Positions 33,858-43,300 of a stretch of DNA of 64,000 bases are shown here, piece after piece. The first letter of the stretch is position 1. The number at the start of each line of letters is the position of its first letter. The notes beneath the pieces were generated by a model. It was not told the DNA's origin. It worked only from the letters and a program-made list of their open reading frames with translations, and did not search any database. The position numbers and the translations under genes were made by a program. The DNA is from Falsiroseomonas ponticola. Its GTDB lineage: Bacteria; Pseudomonadota; Alphaproteobacteria; Acetobacterales; Acetobacteraceae. The DNA lies in assembly GCF_016805305.1 (NCBI RefSeq), contig NZ_JAERQN010000005.1:124001-188000 (forward strand). The letters are read 5' to 3'.

Positions 33858-35387
33858 CTAGAGATGCCCGTGGATGAACCACCGCGCCTCCGCCCCGAAG
33901 CCGAGGCGGCAGACCCAGAGGCGGGCGCCGGTGGCGAGTTCCAGGCGGTAATAGTCCCGCGCCTGGCGGCCGGGCGGGTCGCGCCACCATTCGGGCTCCA
34001 GCCGTTCCGGCCCCTCCGCCGCGCGCACCCGCAGCGCCTGCTGCCCGATCCGCAGCAGCTGGGGTGGTGCATCGGGCAGCAGGGCCATGGCCGAGACCTC
34101 CCGCGGGCGGCGCAGCAGGCGGACGGGGCGCATGGCGCGGGGCCAGCCCGGCGGGACGGCGACCTCCGTGGTGGCGGCGACGCGCATCACCTCCCGTTCC
34201 GGCCAATGCGTCGGGCGGGGGGCGAGGCGCCAGAGCTGGGTGCGCTGCGCGAGCCGGTCGAAGAGGCGGGCCAGCTCCTCACGCCGCGCGGCCTCACCAG
34301 CGCCGGCGAAGCCGGATTGCAGGCCGGTCAGCGGTTCCGTGACGGCGGCGGCCAGGGCCATGCGTTCGAAGCCATGGCCGGGTTCCAGCGCATCCAGCCG
34401 GTCGCGGAACAGGCGGGCGAAATGCGCGGGATCCCGGCTGGCCAGGCTGGTGCCGATCGCGATCTCCTGCACCCCGCCATCGACGCGATGCGCCCGCAGC
34501 ACCAGGCGGCGCGCGCCCTGGGACTGGGCCGTCAGCCGGGCGCAGAGGGCATCGAGCAGGATCGGCATCACCGCATCGATGCCGGCGCGCGTCGCGATGG
34601 GTTCCAGGCATTCGCGCGCCACCTCGAAGACCGGGGGCGGGCGCAGCGGCGTGATGGGGGTGTCGAGCAGGCCGGAAGCCTCGTCCAGCGCGCGCAGCAG
34701 CGCCGCGCCGAAGCGGCGGGAGAGCGGGCCGCGGGGCTGGCGGTGCAGGTCCGCCACCTGGCGCAGGCCGAGGCGGGAGAGGGCGGCGACGGTATCGGGA
34801 TCGATCGGCAGGGCCGTGAGGGGAAGGGGGGCGATGGCGGCGCGGTCCCCGCCCGGCGGCACCACCAGCCCGTCCCGCCCGCCCCGCGCAAGCGCCAGGG
34901 CGGCGGCGGCGCCATCGGCCACCACGCCGCGGGCCTGGACGCCGAGCCGCGCCAGGCCGGCCGTGGCGCGGGCCATCAGCGCGGCCTCTCCCCCGGCCAG
35001 ATGGGCGGCGCCGGCGATGTCCAGCAGCAGGGCATCGGCGCCCCGCACCGCCACCAGCGGCGTGAAGCGCAGGCACCAGAGGCCGAGGTCGCGCAGGAAG
35101 AGGGCATCGGCGGCGGGATCGGCCTCCAGCGCCGCGGCCTCCGGCGCCACGGCCCGGGCATCGCCCAGCGCCTGGCCGGGGGCGATGCCGGCCACGCCAT
35201 CGCAGGCCAGCACCGCGCGGCGGGGGCCGATTCCCTGCCAGAGCAGCACCGGGCCTTCGAGCCCGAGGCGCCGCAGCCGGTCCACCGGCAGGGCGGGCAG
35301 CAGCAGCGCCAGATGGCGGCGCTGGGGCGAGTCGGGCGCTGCGGCGGTGCTTCCGGCGGTCATGGTCCCTGTCATCCCGGCTGGCAT
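33858..35387 (-). CDS. imuB: ImuB, Y-family polymerase-like SOS mutagenesis protein
   Basis: ImuB is a catalytically inactive Y-family homologue that bridges DnaE2 to the beta clamp. The protein (up to 509 residues; ATGs at 35375 and 35363 are also possible) has the polymerase-like palm (LALLLPALPVDRLRR, then PLVAVRGADALLLDIAG), a helix-hairpin-helix region (LPLTALPIDPDTVAALSRLGLRQ) and a long C-terminal tail. No imuA lies upstream; a candidate imuA is 22 kb away. A LexA-like site lies 56 bases before the 35387 start. Confidence 0.9.
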   Translation of the reverse strand: MPAGMTGTMTAGSTAAAPDSPQRRHLALLLPALPVDRLRRLGLEGPVLLWQGIGPRRAVLACDGVAGIAPGQALGDARAVAPEAAALEADPAADALFLRDLGLWCLRFTPLVAVRGADALLLDIAGAAHLAGGEAALMARATAGLARLGVQARGVVADGAAAALALARGGRDGLVVPPGGDRAAIAPLPLTALPIDPDTVAALSRLGLRQVADLHRQPRGPLSRRFGAALLRALDEASGLLDTPITPLRPPPVFEVARECLEPIATRAGIDAVMPILLDALCARLTAQSQGARRLVLRAHRVDGGVQEIAIGTSLASRDPAHFARLFRDRLDALEPGHGFERMALAAAVTEPLTGLQSGFAGAGEAARREELARLFDRLAQRTQLWRLAPRPTHWPEREVMRVAATTEVAVPPGWPRAMRPVRLLRRPREVSAMALLPDAPPQLLRIGQQALRVRAAEGPERLEPEWWRDPPGRQARDYYRLELATGARLWVCRLGFGAEARWFIHGHL

Positions 35388-35442
35388 GCGGCGCCCGGAA
35401 GCGTCGTCAGGAAGAGGCGCAAACCCGCGGATTCATGCCGAA

Positions 35443-35457
35443 GTTCATGGTTTGTAC
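35443..35457 (-). promoter_or_regulatory. LexA-box-like site upstream of imuB
   Basis: On the plus strand the sequence is GTTC-N7-GTAC (GTTCATGGTTTGTAC), matching seven of eight bases of the alphaproteobacterial LexA consensus GTTC-N7-GTTC. It lies 56 bases upstream of imuB. Confidence 0.55.
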
Positions 35458-35518
35458 CTATGTTGGCGCCGCGGATCAAGTGCGGAAGCATCCTCCCCAG
35501 GGCGGATTCGAAAGGAGA

Positions 35519-35539
35519 TAATCACCCCAGGGTTGATTA
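35519..35539. promoter_or_regulatory. Dyad upstream of the polysaccharide operon (putative operator)
   Basis: Perfect six-base arms TAATCA and TGATTA flank CCCCAGGGT, 75 bases before the nucleotide-sugar dehydrogenase start and in the divergent gap with imuB. The AT-rich arms are unusual here. Confidence 0.45.
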
Positions 35540-35614
35540 ACGGCCCGGCGCGCGGTTCAATCACGGAAGCGTGATGAGGCCGGGCTGCTACCACCCCGGC
35601 GAAGCAGAGGCAGG

Positions 35615-36979
35615 ATGCCTGACACCAACGCGGCGCCCGGATCGATCCCACTGGCCGCCGCCGAACTGATGCAGCGGATCGAGACGCGGGACGCCATCGC
35701 GGGGATCATCGGCCTCGGCTATGTGGGGCTGCCGCTGGCGCTGGCGGTGGCGGGGGCCGGCCATCCCGTGCTGGGCTTCGACATCGACGCCCCCAAGGTG
35801 GAGGCCCTGAACCAGGGACGGTCGCCGCTTCGCCACATCGGCGATGCCGCGGTCGCCGCCGCCCTGGCGACCAATGCCTTCGAGGCGACGGCGGATTTCG
35901 ACCGGCTGGAGGAGGTGGACCTCCTCCTCATCTGCGTGCCGACGCCGCTCAGCCGGCACCGGGAGCCCGACCTCTCCTTCGTCGAGGGCACGGCGCGGGC
36001 GATCGCGCGCCGGCTGCGGCGCGGGCAGATGGTGGTGCTGGAATCCACCACCTGGCCAGGCACCACGCTGGAGCTGGTGAAGCCGATCCTGGAGGCGACG
36101 GGGCTTGCCAGCGGCCTCGACTTCTTCCTGGCCTATTCGCCGGAGCGGGAGGACCCGGGCAACCCGGTCTTCACCACCGCCGCCATCCCGAAGGTGGTGG
36201 GGGGCGACGGGCGGGCGGCGCTCGACCTCGCCTGCGCCTTCTATGCCGGCATCGTCTCCCGCGTCGTGCCCGTCTCCTCCGCCGCGACGGCGGAGGCGGT
36301 GAAGCTGACGGAGAACGTCTTCCGCGCCGTCAACATCGCCCTCGTGAACGAGCTCAAGACCATCTACGACGCGATGGGGATCGATGTGTGGGAGGTGATC
36401 GAGGCGGCCTCCACCAAGCCCTTCGGCTTCATGCCCTTCCAGCCCGGCCCCGGGCTGGGCGGCCACTGCATCCCGATCGATCCCTTCTACCTGACCTGGA
36501 AGGCGCGGGAATACGGCATCAACACGCGCTTCATCGAGCTGGCCGGGGAGGTCAACACGCTGATGCCGCGCCTGGTGGTGGACAAGCTGGCCCAGGCGCT
36601 GGACCACCAGGCGGGGCGGGGGCTGAACAGGGCGCGCATCCTGCTGCTGGGCATGGCCTACAAGCGCAACGTGGACGATCTGCGCGAAAGCCCGTCCCTG
36701 GTGCTGACGCGGCTGCTGGAGGCGCGCGGCGCCCGCGTGGACTACCACGACCCGCATGTGCCGGAGGTGCCGCGCACGCGGGAGCATCCCGAGCTGGCGG
36801 GCCGGCGTTCCGTGCCGGCGGATGCGGAAAGCGTCGCGCGCTACGACGCGGTGCTGGTGGCGACGGACCATGACGCGGTGGACCACGCCGCCATCGCCCG
36901 CGCCGCGCGGCTGGTGGTGGATACGCGCAACGCCTGCGCGCGGGCCGGCGTGCACGGCCCGCACATCGTGAAGGCGTGA
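35615..36979 (+). CDS. Nucleotide-sugar dehydrogenase (WbpA/WecC-type, UDP-N-acetyl-hexosamine 6-dehydrogenase)
   Basis: This enzyme oxidises C6 of a UDP-N-acetylhexosamine to the uronic acid with two NAD+. The 454-residue protein has an N-terminal Rossmann domain (GIIGLGYVGLPLAL, about 30-43), the central dimerisation domain, and the catalytic cysteine in GLGGHCIPIDPFYLTWKA (about 285-302); that sequence is typical of WbpA/WecC rather than Ugd. The C-terminal NAD domain ends in ARLVVDTRNACAR. It is coupled to the 2-epimerase by a four-base overlap (GTGA), so UDP-GlcNAcA or UDP-ManNAcA is the likely product. Confidence 0.92.
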   Translation: MPDTNAAPGSIPLAAAELMQRIETRDAIAGIIGLGYVGLPLALAVAGAGHPVLGFDIDAPKVEALNQGRSPLRHIGDAAVAAALATNAFEATADFDRLEEVDLLLICVPTPLSRHREPDLSFVEGTARAIARRLRRGQMVVLESTTWPGTTLELVKPILEATGLASGLDFFLAYSPEREDPGNPVFTTAAIPKVVGGDGRAALDLACAFYAGIVSRVVPVSSAATAEAVKLTENVFRAVNIALVNELKTIYDAMGIDVWEVIEAASTKPFGFMPFQPGPGLGGHCIPIDPFYLTWKAREYGINTRFIELAGEVNTLMPRLVVDKLAQALDHQAGRGLNRARILLLGMAYKRNVDDLRESPSLVLTRLLEARGARVDYHDPHVPEVPRTREHPELAGRRSVPADAESVARYDAVLVATDHDAVDHAAIARAARLVVDTRNACARAGVHGPHIVKA

Positions 36980-38052
36980 CCCTCCTCCACCTGGTCGCGG
37001 CCGCGCGGCCGAACCTGCCGAAGATCGCGGCGCTGTGGCGCGCCCTGGCCCGCGACGACGGCTTCTGCACGCCGCGCATCCTGCATACCGGCCAGCACCA
37101 TGACGATGCGCTGTTCGGCCAGCACCTGGATGACCTCGGCCTGCCGCCGCCGCATATCGCGCTCGGCGTCGCGGGCGGCAGCCATGCGGAGCTGACGGGC
37201 CGCACCATGATGGCCTGCGAGGCCGCCTGGCGGGTGGAGCGGCCGCACCTCGTCATCGTCGTGGGCGACGTGGACGGCACGCTGGCGGCCGCGATCGCGG
37301 CGCGGAAGATGGGCATCCCCGTGGCGCATCTGGAAGCCGGGCTGCGCGGCGGCGGCTGGAACATGGCGGAGGAGATCAACCGCCGCGCCGTGGATGCCAT
37401 CAGCGACATCCTCTGGGCCACGAACGAGGCCGATGCGGCGATGCTGGTGGCGACGGGGCATGACCCGGTGCGCGTGCGCGCCGTGGGCAACACCATGGCG
37501 GACACGCTTCTGCACAGCCTGGACCGCGCCCGCGCCCGCGCCTTGCCGGCCGGGCTGCTGCGCGGGGGCTATGGCGTGGTGACGCTGCACCGGGCGGAGA
37601 ATGTGGACCACGCGCCGCGCTTCGGCGACTGGCTGGACGCGATCGGGGAGGTGGCGCGCCACCTGCCGCTGGCCTGGCCGATGCACCCCCGCGCGCGGCT
37701 GCGGATGCAGTCCTTCGGCCTGAAGACGCCGCCCGGGGTGCGGGTGCTGCCGCCACTCGGCTACCTGGACTTCCTGGCGCTGCTGGACGGCGCCGCCTTC
37801 GCGGCCAGCGACAGCGGCGGCGTGCAGGAGGAGGCGATGCTGCTGGACACCCCCTGCCTGACGCTGCGCGACAGCACGGAACGGCCGATGACGCTGTCGA
37901 GCGGCCGGCTGGTCTGCCCCGGCACGCTGGTGCCTTCGGTGGCGGAGGTGCTGGCCGGCGCCTGGCCGCGCGCGCTGCCGGTGCCGCTATGGGACCGGGA
38001 GGTGGGGGGGCGGATCAGGGCGCATCTGGGGGAGCTGCTGGGCGGGGGGTGA
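36976..38052 (+). CDS. UDP-N-acetylglucosamine 2-epimerase, WecB-like
   Basis: The 358-residue protein interconverts UDP-GlcNAc(-uronate) and the ManNAc epimer. Seen: a GT-B fold start (LLHLVAAARPNLPKIAALW), RILHTGQHHD, VVGDVDGTLAAAIAARK, VAHLEAGLRGG, and the late SDSGGVQEEAMLLDTPCLTLRD characteristic of the epimerases. It starts with GTG overlapping the dehydrogenase stop. Together they would make a UDP-ManNAc-uronate or related sugar. Confidence 0.9.
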   Translation: MTLLHLVAAARPNLPKIAALWRALARDDGFCTPRILHTGQHHDDALFGQHLDDLGLPPPHIALGVAGGSHAELTGRTMMACEAAWRVERPHLVIVVGDVDGTLAAAIAARKMGIPVAHLEAGLRGGGWNMAEEINRRAVDAISDILWATNEADAAMLVATGHDPVRVRAVGNTMADTLLHSLDRARARALPAGLLRGGYGVVTLHRAENVDHAPRFGDWLDAIGEVARHLPLAWPMHPRARLRMQSFGLKTPPGVRVLPPLGYLDFLALLDGAAFAASDSGGVQEEAMLLDTPCLTLRDSTERPMTLSSGRLVCPGTLVPSVAEVLAGAWPRALPVPLWDREVGGRIRAHLGELLGGG

Positions 38053-38127
38053 GGGGGGAGCCCACCCACCAAAACGTGCGCGCCCCACCCGGGCGGCACC
38101 CCGCGCCCGGCCTGCTACGGTCCCGCC

Positions 38128-38922
38128 ATGCAGGAACTGGCGCGGGACCCGGACACGCTGCAGGCGGAGGGCGTGATCGGGGCGGATCGCGCCGGGCTGC
38201 CATCCACCGCGGGGATGGAGGTGTTCGACCTCTCGCCCGCCGGCATCGCGGCGCTCGGCCGGCGCGGCGTGACGGTGGCGGGGACGCCCGGGGCGGGCAA
38301 TCGCCTCTGGCTGCCGCGGGAGGGGAGCATCGGCACGCTCGCGCTCTCCGTCACGCCGGGCGCGCGCCACAACACCATCCTGCTCGGCCCGCGCGATCCG
38401 CGCAGCCGCGCCCGCATCGCGCTCGGCGCGCGGCAGGGCATCGCGGTGCTGGGGGGCACGGCGGGCACCGTGACCCTGACGCTGTCCATGGGCGGGGAGG
38501 GGACGCTGTTCCTCCAGGGGGCGGAGGGCTCCGCCAATGCGCTGAGCTGCAAGCTGGAAGGGCAGGGGCGCCGCCTGACCATCGGCGCGGGCTGCATGAT
38601 CTCCACCGGGGTGGAGCTGCGCACCTCCGACAGCCACGCCATCCTCGACATCGCGGGCCGGTGCCAGGTGAACCCGCCGGCGGATGTGGCGGTGGGCCCG
38701 CATGTCTGGCTGGGGCGGGAGGTGATCGTGATGAAGGGCGTCACCATCGGGCGCGGATCGGTGATCGGCGCGCGCAGCGTGGTGACGGCGGATGTGCCGG
38801 CCTATGCGCTGGCCGCCGGCGTGCCGGCGCGCCTGCTGCGGCAGGGCGTGACCTGGAGCCGCCCGGCCCAGCCCGATGCGGCGCGGATCGCCGCCCGCAT
38901 CGAGGAGGTGGCGGGGCGCTGA
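38128..38922 (+). CDS. Hexapeptide-repeat acyltransferase (left-handed beta-helix)
   Basis: This 264-residue protein has a weakly defined N-terminal half and a C-terminal left-handed beta-helix (LTIGAGCMISTGVELR, then VGPHVWLGREVIVMKGVTIGRGSVIGARSVV). The histidine in GPHVWLG is the usual catalytic base region of maltose/xenobiotic-type O-acetyltransferases. It would add an acetyl group to a polysaccharide sugar. It ends three bases before the opposite-strand ugd end. Confidence 0.82.
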   Translation: MQELARDPDTLQAEGVIGADRAGLPSTAGMEVFDLSPAGIAALGRRGVTVAGTPGAGNRLWLPREGSIGTLALSVTPGARHNTILLGPRDPRSRARIALGARQGIAVLGGTAGTVTLTLSMGGEGTLFLQGAEGSANALSCKLEGQGRRLTIGAGCMISTGVELRTSDSHAILDIAGRCQVNPPADVAVGPHVWLGREVIVMKGVTIGRGSVIGARSVVTADVPAYALAAGVPARLLRQGVTWSRPAQPDAARIAARIEEVAGR

Positions 38923-38925
38923 GCG

Positions 38926-40263
38926 TCAGGCCGCCGGCGCGGCGGCCCGGCCGAGCTTCGGCATGGCGCCGACGCGGATGTATTCGAAGCCCGCGCGGGC
39001 CACCTCCTCCTCCCGGTACACGTTGCGGAGGTCCACGATCACGGCGCCCTTCATCACCTGGCGCAGGCGCTTGAGGTCGAGCGCGCGATAGGCGTCCCAT
39101 TCCGTGACCAGCACCAGCACATCGGCGCCCGTGGCGCAGTCATAGGCGCTGTCGGTGTAGGTGACGTTGTGCAGCACGGCCTTGGCCTGCTCGATCCCGA
39201 CCGGGTCATGCGCGCGGATCTTCGCCCCCGCGCGCTGCAGCGCATCGATGATGTTGATGGCGGGCGCGTCGCGCATGTCGTCGGTGTTGGGCTTGAAGGT
39301 CAGGCCGAGCACCGCGACCGTCCGGCCCTGGACGGACCCGCCGCAGGCCCGCACCACCTTGCGCGCCATCGCCGTCTTGCGCGCGTCGTTCACCGCCACG
39401 ACGCTTTCGACGACGCGGAGCGAGACGCCGTAATCCTGCGCGCTGCGGATCAGCGCCAGCGTGTCCTTCGGGAAGCAGGACCCGCCATAGCCCGGCCCGG
39501 CATTCAGGAACTTGGAGCCGATGCGCTTGTCCATGCCGATGCCGCGCGCCACCAGCTGCACGTCGGCGCCGACTTCCTCGCAGAGGTCCGCGATCTCGTT
39601 GATGAAGGTGATCTTGGTGGCGAGGAAGGCGTTGGCGGCGTATTTCGTCAGTTCCGCCGTGCGGCGGTCCGTGAACAGGATCGGTGCCGCGTTGAGCGAG
39701 AGGGGGCGGTAGAGCTCGGCCATCACCGCCTTGGCGCGTTCCTCATTCGCGCCGATCACCACGCGGTCGGGGCGCTTGAAATCCTCGATCGCCGCGCCCT
39801 CGCGCAGGAATTCGGGGTTGGAGACGACGGCGAATTCGGCGTCCGGGCGGGTTTCCCGGATGATGCGCTCCACCACGTCGCCGGTGCCGACCGGGACGGT
39901 CGATTTGGTGACGACGACGGTGTAGCGCGTGATCGCCTGCGCGATCTCCTTCGCCGCGGCGCGGACGTAGCTGAGATCCGCATGGCCGTCGCCGCGGCGG
40001 GACGGGGTGCCGACCGCGATGAAGACGGCATCCGCATCGGCGACCGCGCTGGCGAGGTCGGTGGTGAAGGAGATGCGGCCGGCGGCGGCGTTGCTGGCGA
40101 CCAGCGCATCCAGGCCCGGTTCGTAGATGGGGATGCGGCCCTGCTTCAGGTCATCGACCTTCTGCTGGTTCACGTCCACGCAGATCACCTCATGCCCGAA
40201 ATCCGCGAAGCAGGCCCCGGAGACCAGGCCGACATAGCCGGAACCAATCATCGTCACGCGCAT
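38926..40263 (-). CDS. ugd: UDP-glucose 6-dehydrogenase
   Basis: The enzyme turns UDP-glucose into UDP-glucuronate. The 445-residue protein has the Rossmann motif GSGYVGLVSGACF (7-19), YEPGLDALV, SNPEFLREGAAIEDF, and the catalytic cysteine in YGGSCFPKDT, typical of Ugd rather than WbpA. Its product is the substrate of the UDP-glucuronate 4-epimerase at 46.7 kb. It lies downstream of the giant glycosyltransferase on the same strand with a strong hairpin between. Confidence 0.96.
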   Translation of the reverse strand: MRVTMIGSGYVGLVSGACFADFGHEVICVDVNQQKVDDLKQGRIPIYEPGLDALVASNAAAGRISFTTDLASAVADADAVFIAVGTPSRRGDGHADLSYVRAAAKEIAQAITRYTVVVTKSTVPVGTGDVVERIIRETRPDAEFAVVSNPEFLREGAAIEDFKRPDRVVIGANEERAKAVMAELYRPLSLNAAPILFTDRRTAELTKYAANAFLATKITFINEIADLCEEVGADVQLVARGIGMDKRIGSKFLNAGPGYGGSCFPKDTLALIRSAQDYGVSLRVVESVVAVNDARKTAMARKVVRACGGSVQGRTVAVLGLTFKPNTDDMRDAPAINIIDALQRAGAKIRAHDPVGIEQAKAVLHNVTYTDSAYDCATGADVLVLVTEWDAYRALDLKRLRQVMKGAVIVDLRNVYREEEVARAGFEYIRVGAMPKLGRAAAPAA

Positions 40264-40314
40264 CGGACTACTCCATCTCTCTGGGCAGGCGGGGCCCCGG
40301 GCCAGCGGGGTAAG

Positions 40315-40374
40315 GGGGGAGCACCGGGCCGGTGCCCCCCGGGATCATAACGGGGCGGGGTTAACGCCCCGCCC
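40315..40374. terminator. Two hairpins after the giant glycosyltransferase gene
   Basis: Hairpin 1 (40353-40374) is GGGCGGGG/CCCCGCCC with loop TTAACG, starting six bases past the stop codon of the giant gene. Hairpin 2 (40315-40340) has GGGGG, one unpaired A, then GCACCG paired with CGGTGC and CCCCC. No T tract; probably a structural terminator separating the giant gene from ugd. Confidence 0.55.
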
Positions 40375-40379
40375 GGCGC

Positions 40380-43300
40380 CTATTGCCACACCACGCCGAG
40401 GGTGTGCACCAGGACGCCCAGCTTGCGTTCGTCATTGCCTTCCCCGGCCTCGGCCGGGGAGACGGCGCCGGCGCGGCGCAGGCTGACGGGCACTTCCGTC
40501 CCGCCGCGGCTGAGCCGGCTGCAGTCGATCTCCACCTTCTGCTGGGTGAAGTCGTCGCTTTCGAAGCGCAGGCTGGTGGCGATCACGCCGTCGACGCGGA
40601 CCTCCACCATGGCGGGGCCGCTGACCTGCGTGCCGAAGACGCGGCCGAACAGCTCCAGGCTGAGCGACTGGCCGGCTTCCGGCGGGCGGGGCAGGCGGAT
40701 TTCCGCGCTTTCGGCATGGGACCAGCGGCCATCGGGCTCGGCATCGAACCAGCCGCTGAGGGCGACGCCCTCCATCCGGCCATCGACCGAGAAGTCCAGC
40801 ATGCTGCTGAGCTTCGGCACCGCCGGCGGGGGCGGGGCCTCCCCGGCTTCCGCGGCCGCCTGCTCGGCGACCGAGGGGGTGGCCTCCGGCACCGGCTCGG
40901 GCGCGGGCTCGGGCTCCGGCGGCGGCGGGGGCGGCGGCGGGGGCTCGGGCTCCGGCGGGCGTTCCACTTCCTGTAGCAGGCGGTGGCGGCCGAGGCCGGC
41001 GGAGGCCAGGCGGTCCCGCACCTTCCGCTCATTGGTGCCGGGGCCGACCAGCAGCGCCGCCGTCAGCTGCATGCCGAGCAGGCGGCCATCGTTGTTGATG
41101 CCGGCATCCTTGGGCGAGATGGCGCCGAGGCGGCGGAAGAACAGCGTGGCCACCGGGGTATCCCCCAGCCTTTCGGCCAGGCCGCGCACCTCCGCCAGCA
41201 CGGTGCGGTCGCCGGTGAATTCCCAGCGGTCCAGCAGCGTGCCGTTCAGCTCCACCTCCACCACCGCGGGGGCGGCGGGGGTGCCGGCGATGGTGCGGCA
41301 GAGCACGAAGAGGCGCCAGGCCTGGTCGTCCCCCACCACCGGGGCGATGGCGAGGCCGCCGCCATCGCCGCGGCTCCAGCAGCCGGACAGCTCCGCCGGG
41401 TACCAGTCGCCGCGCATGGTGACGGCGGCGTCCTCCTCCTGCGTCTTGGATTCGGGGTCGATGCCGAACTTCAGGATGCGGTTGCTGCGCAGGATGGGCA
41501 GGGCGCGGCGGGTGATTCGGGCCAGGCGCAGGCCGAGCGGCCGTTCATCCGTGGAGCCCTTGGCGACGAAGGGCGACAGCGCGGCATCGACCGACAGCAC
41601 CAGGTCCACCGCGCCCCCGGCATCGAGGACATGCGGCGGCACCGGCACGTCGATGGTGCCCATGCGGCCGGCATCCATGGTGTAGCGGCCGAGGGTGCGG
41701 CCGGCGGCGGTGGCGACGACGTTCACCGCCTTGGCGCCCGGGGCGGGGCGGAAGCCCTCCACCTCCAGCGTCAGCAGCGCGCCGTCGCCGGCCGCTTCCT
41801 CCCCCATCAGAAGGGGCAGGGTGGCGGTGGGGCCGAAGCTCCAGGTCGCGACGCGTTCGGGCGCGTGCCAGTCGAGGCCGAGCGCGGCCCGCAGCGCCGA
41901 CAGCTCCGTCGCCTGCTGGCTGGAGGTGATGGCGAGGGTGCCGCCCGGCGCCAGCGCCAGGCGGCCACGCCGCGGAGCGGTGCCGGCCAGGCGCGCCTCG
42001 AAGCCGATCACGCCGAAGCCGTAGGCTTCCTCCGCCGCGCCGAGTTCGAGCGCCTTGGGCGCGCGGGCATCGGCCGCCACCAGGTCGATGGTGATGGGTT
42101 CCGACCGCGCGCGCAGCGTGGCGGGCAGGCGGAGCGTGACGGTGACGGGGGTGTCGCTGGTGAAGGTCCAGGCGCCCACCTCCTCCCCATTCGCGAGCGC
42201 CAGCATCAGCAGCGGCGCCGCGGCGGTGGCCACCGGGCGCAGCCGCAGGTCGATGTCGAGGTCGCGGCCCGGCATTTCCGTGATGGAGAGTTCGAGCCGC
42301 GGGCGGAGGTCCGTGCTGACCATGCCCCAGCCCGAGCGCGTGCCCCAGGCGCCGGCCAGGAAGGGCTGGATCGGCGCCTCCCCCCCCACGCCATAGGTCT
42401 GGCCGAGGCTGGCGCGGTAGGCCGGGCGGTTGGCGGTGCCGAAATAGATGCCGGCATCCTTCACGCCGGAGAGCTGCGCCAGCGCCACCTTGGCGATGCC
42501 GAGGCCGACCAGGCGGCTGTCATCGGTCTTGCTGACCTGGCGCACGGGCGTCAGGCTGCTGCTCTCGAATTCGATGCGCACCTGGCGGCCGCGGGCGGCC
42601 AGCGCCGCGGGCACCACGGCGTAGAGCGCCTGGAGGTCGCCGCCGCGCAGCTTCCAGCGCGCCACCGGCGCGCCATTCGCCAGCACCCGCACCTCGAACG
42701 GCGTGTTGGGGAAGGACAGGGCGCGGGCTTCGGCCATCAGCACCAGCGGTTCGCTGGGGGCGACGCCGGGTTCGAAGACCAGTTCGCTGCGCACATGGTT
42801 GGCCCAGCAGCCCCAGCGTTCCAGCGGATGCCAGCCGCCGCCGCGGAAGCGCGACGCCGCCACGCGGTCCGCGAAGTTGACGATGGCGCCGAGCGTGTAG
42901 GGCCGCGGCGGGCGCGCGCGGTCCTGGCTGGCGGCCAGCAGGTCCAGCAGGTGTTCGGCGGATTCGTTCCAGCCGAAGGGGCGGTAGCCGTCGCGGATCT
43001 TCGCCTCCGCCGCCGCGCGGGCGGTGCGGCTGCCGGCGTAGAACTGCACCTTGGTGGCCCAGGCCGCGACATCCAGCGGATCGAGCAGCTCCACCAGCCC
43101 CGGCGCGATTTCCGGCACCGAGGAGGTGTCGGAGGCGATGCAGAGCTTGCCGTGGCGCAGGCTCTCCCCCACCGGCAGGCCCCATCCCTCGTAGAGCGAG
43201 GGATAGACCGTCATCAGGCAGTTCTCGTAGAGCCAGTCCAGCACCAGGTCATCGACGCCGTCGAGGATGGTGACGTGGTCCTTGAGCCGCGCATCGCCGC

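Noticed and set aside
31132-33861. Open frame of 909 codons antisense to dnaE2
   Set aside because: Opposite to a well-conserved polymerase; no motif or ribosome site.
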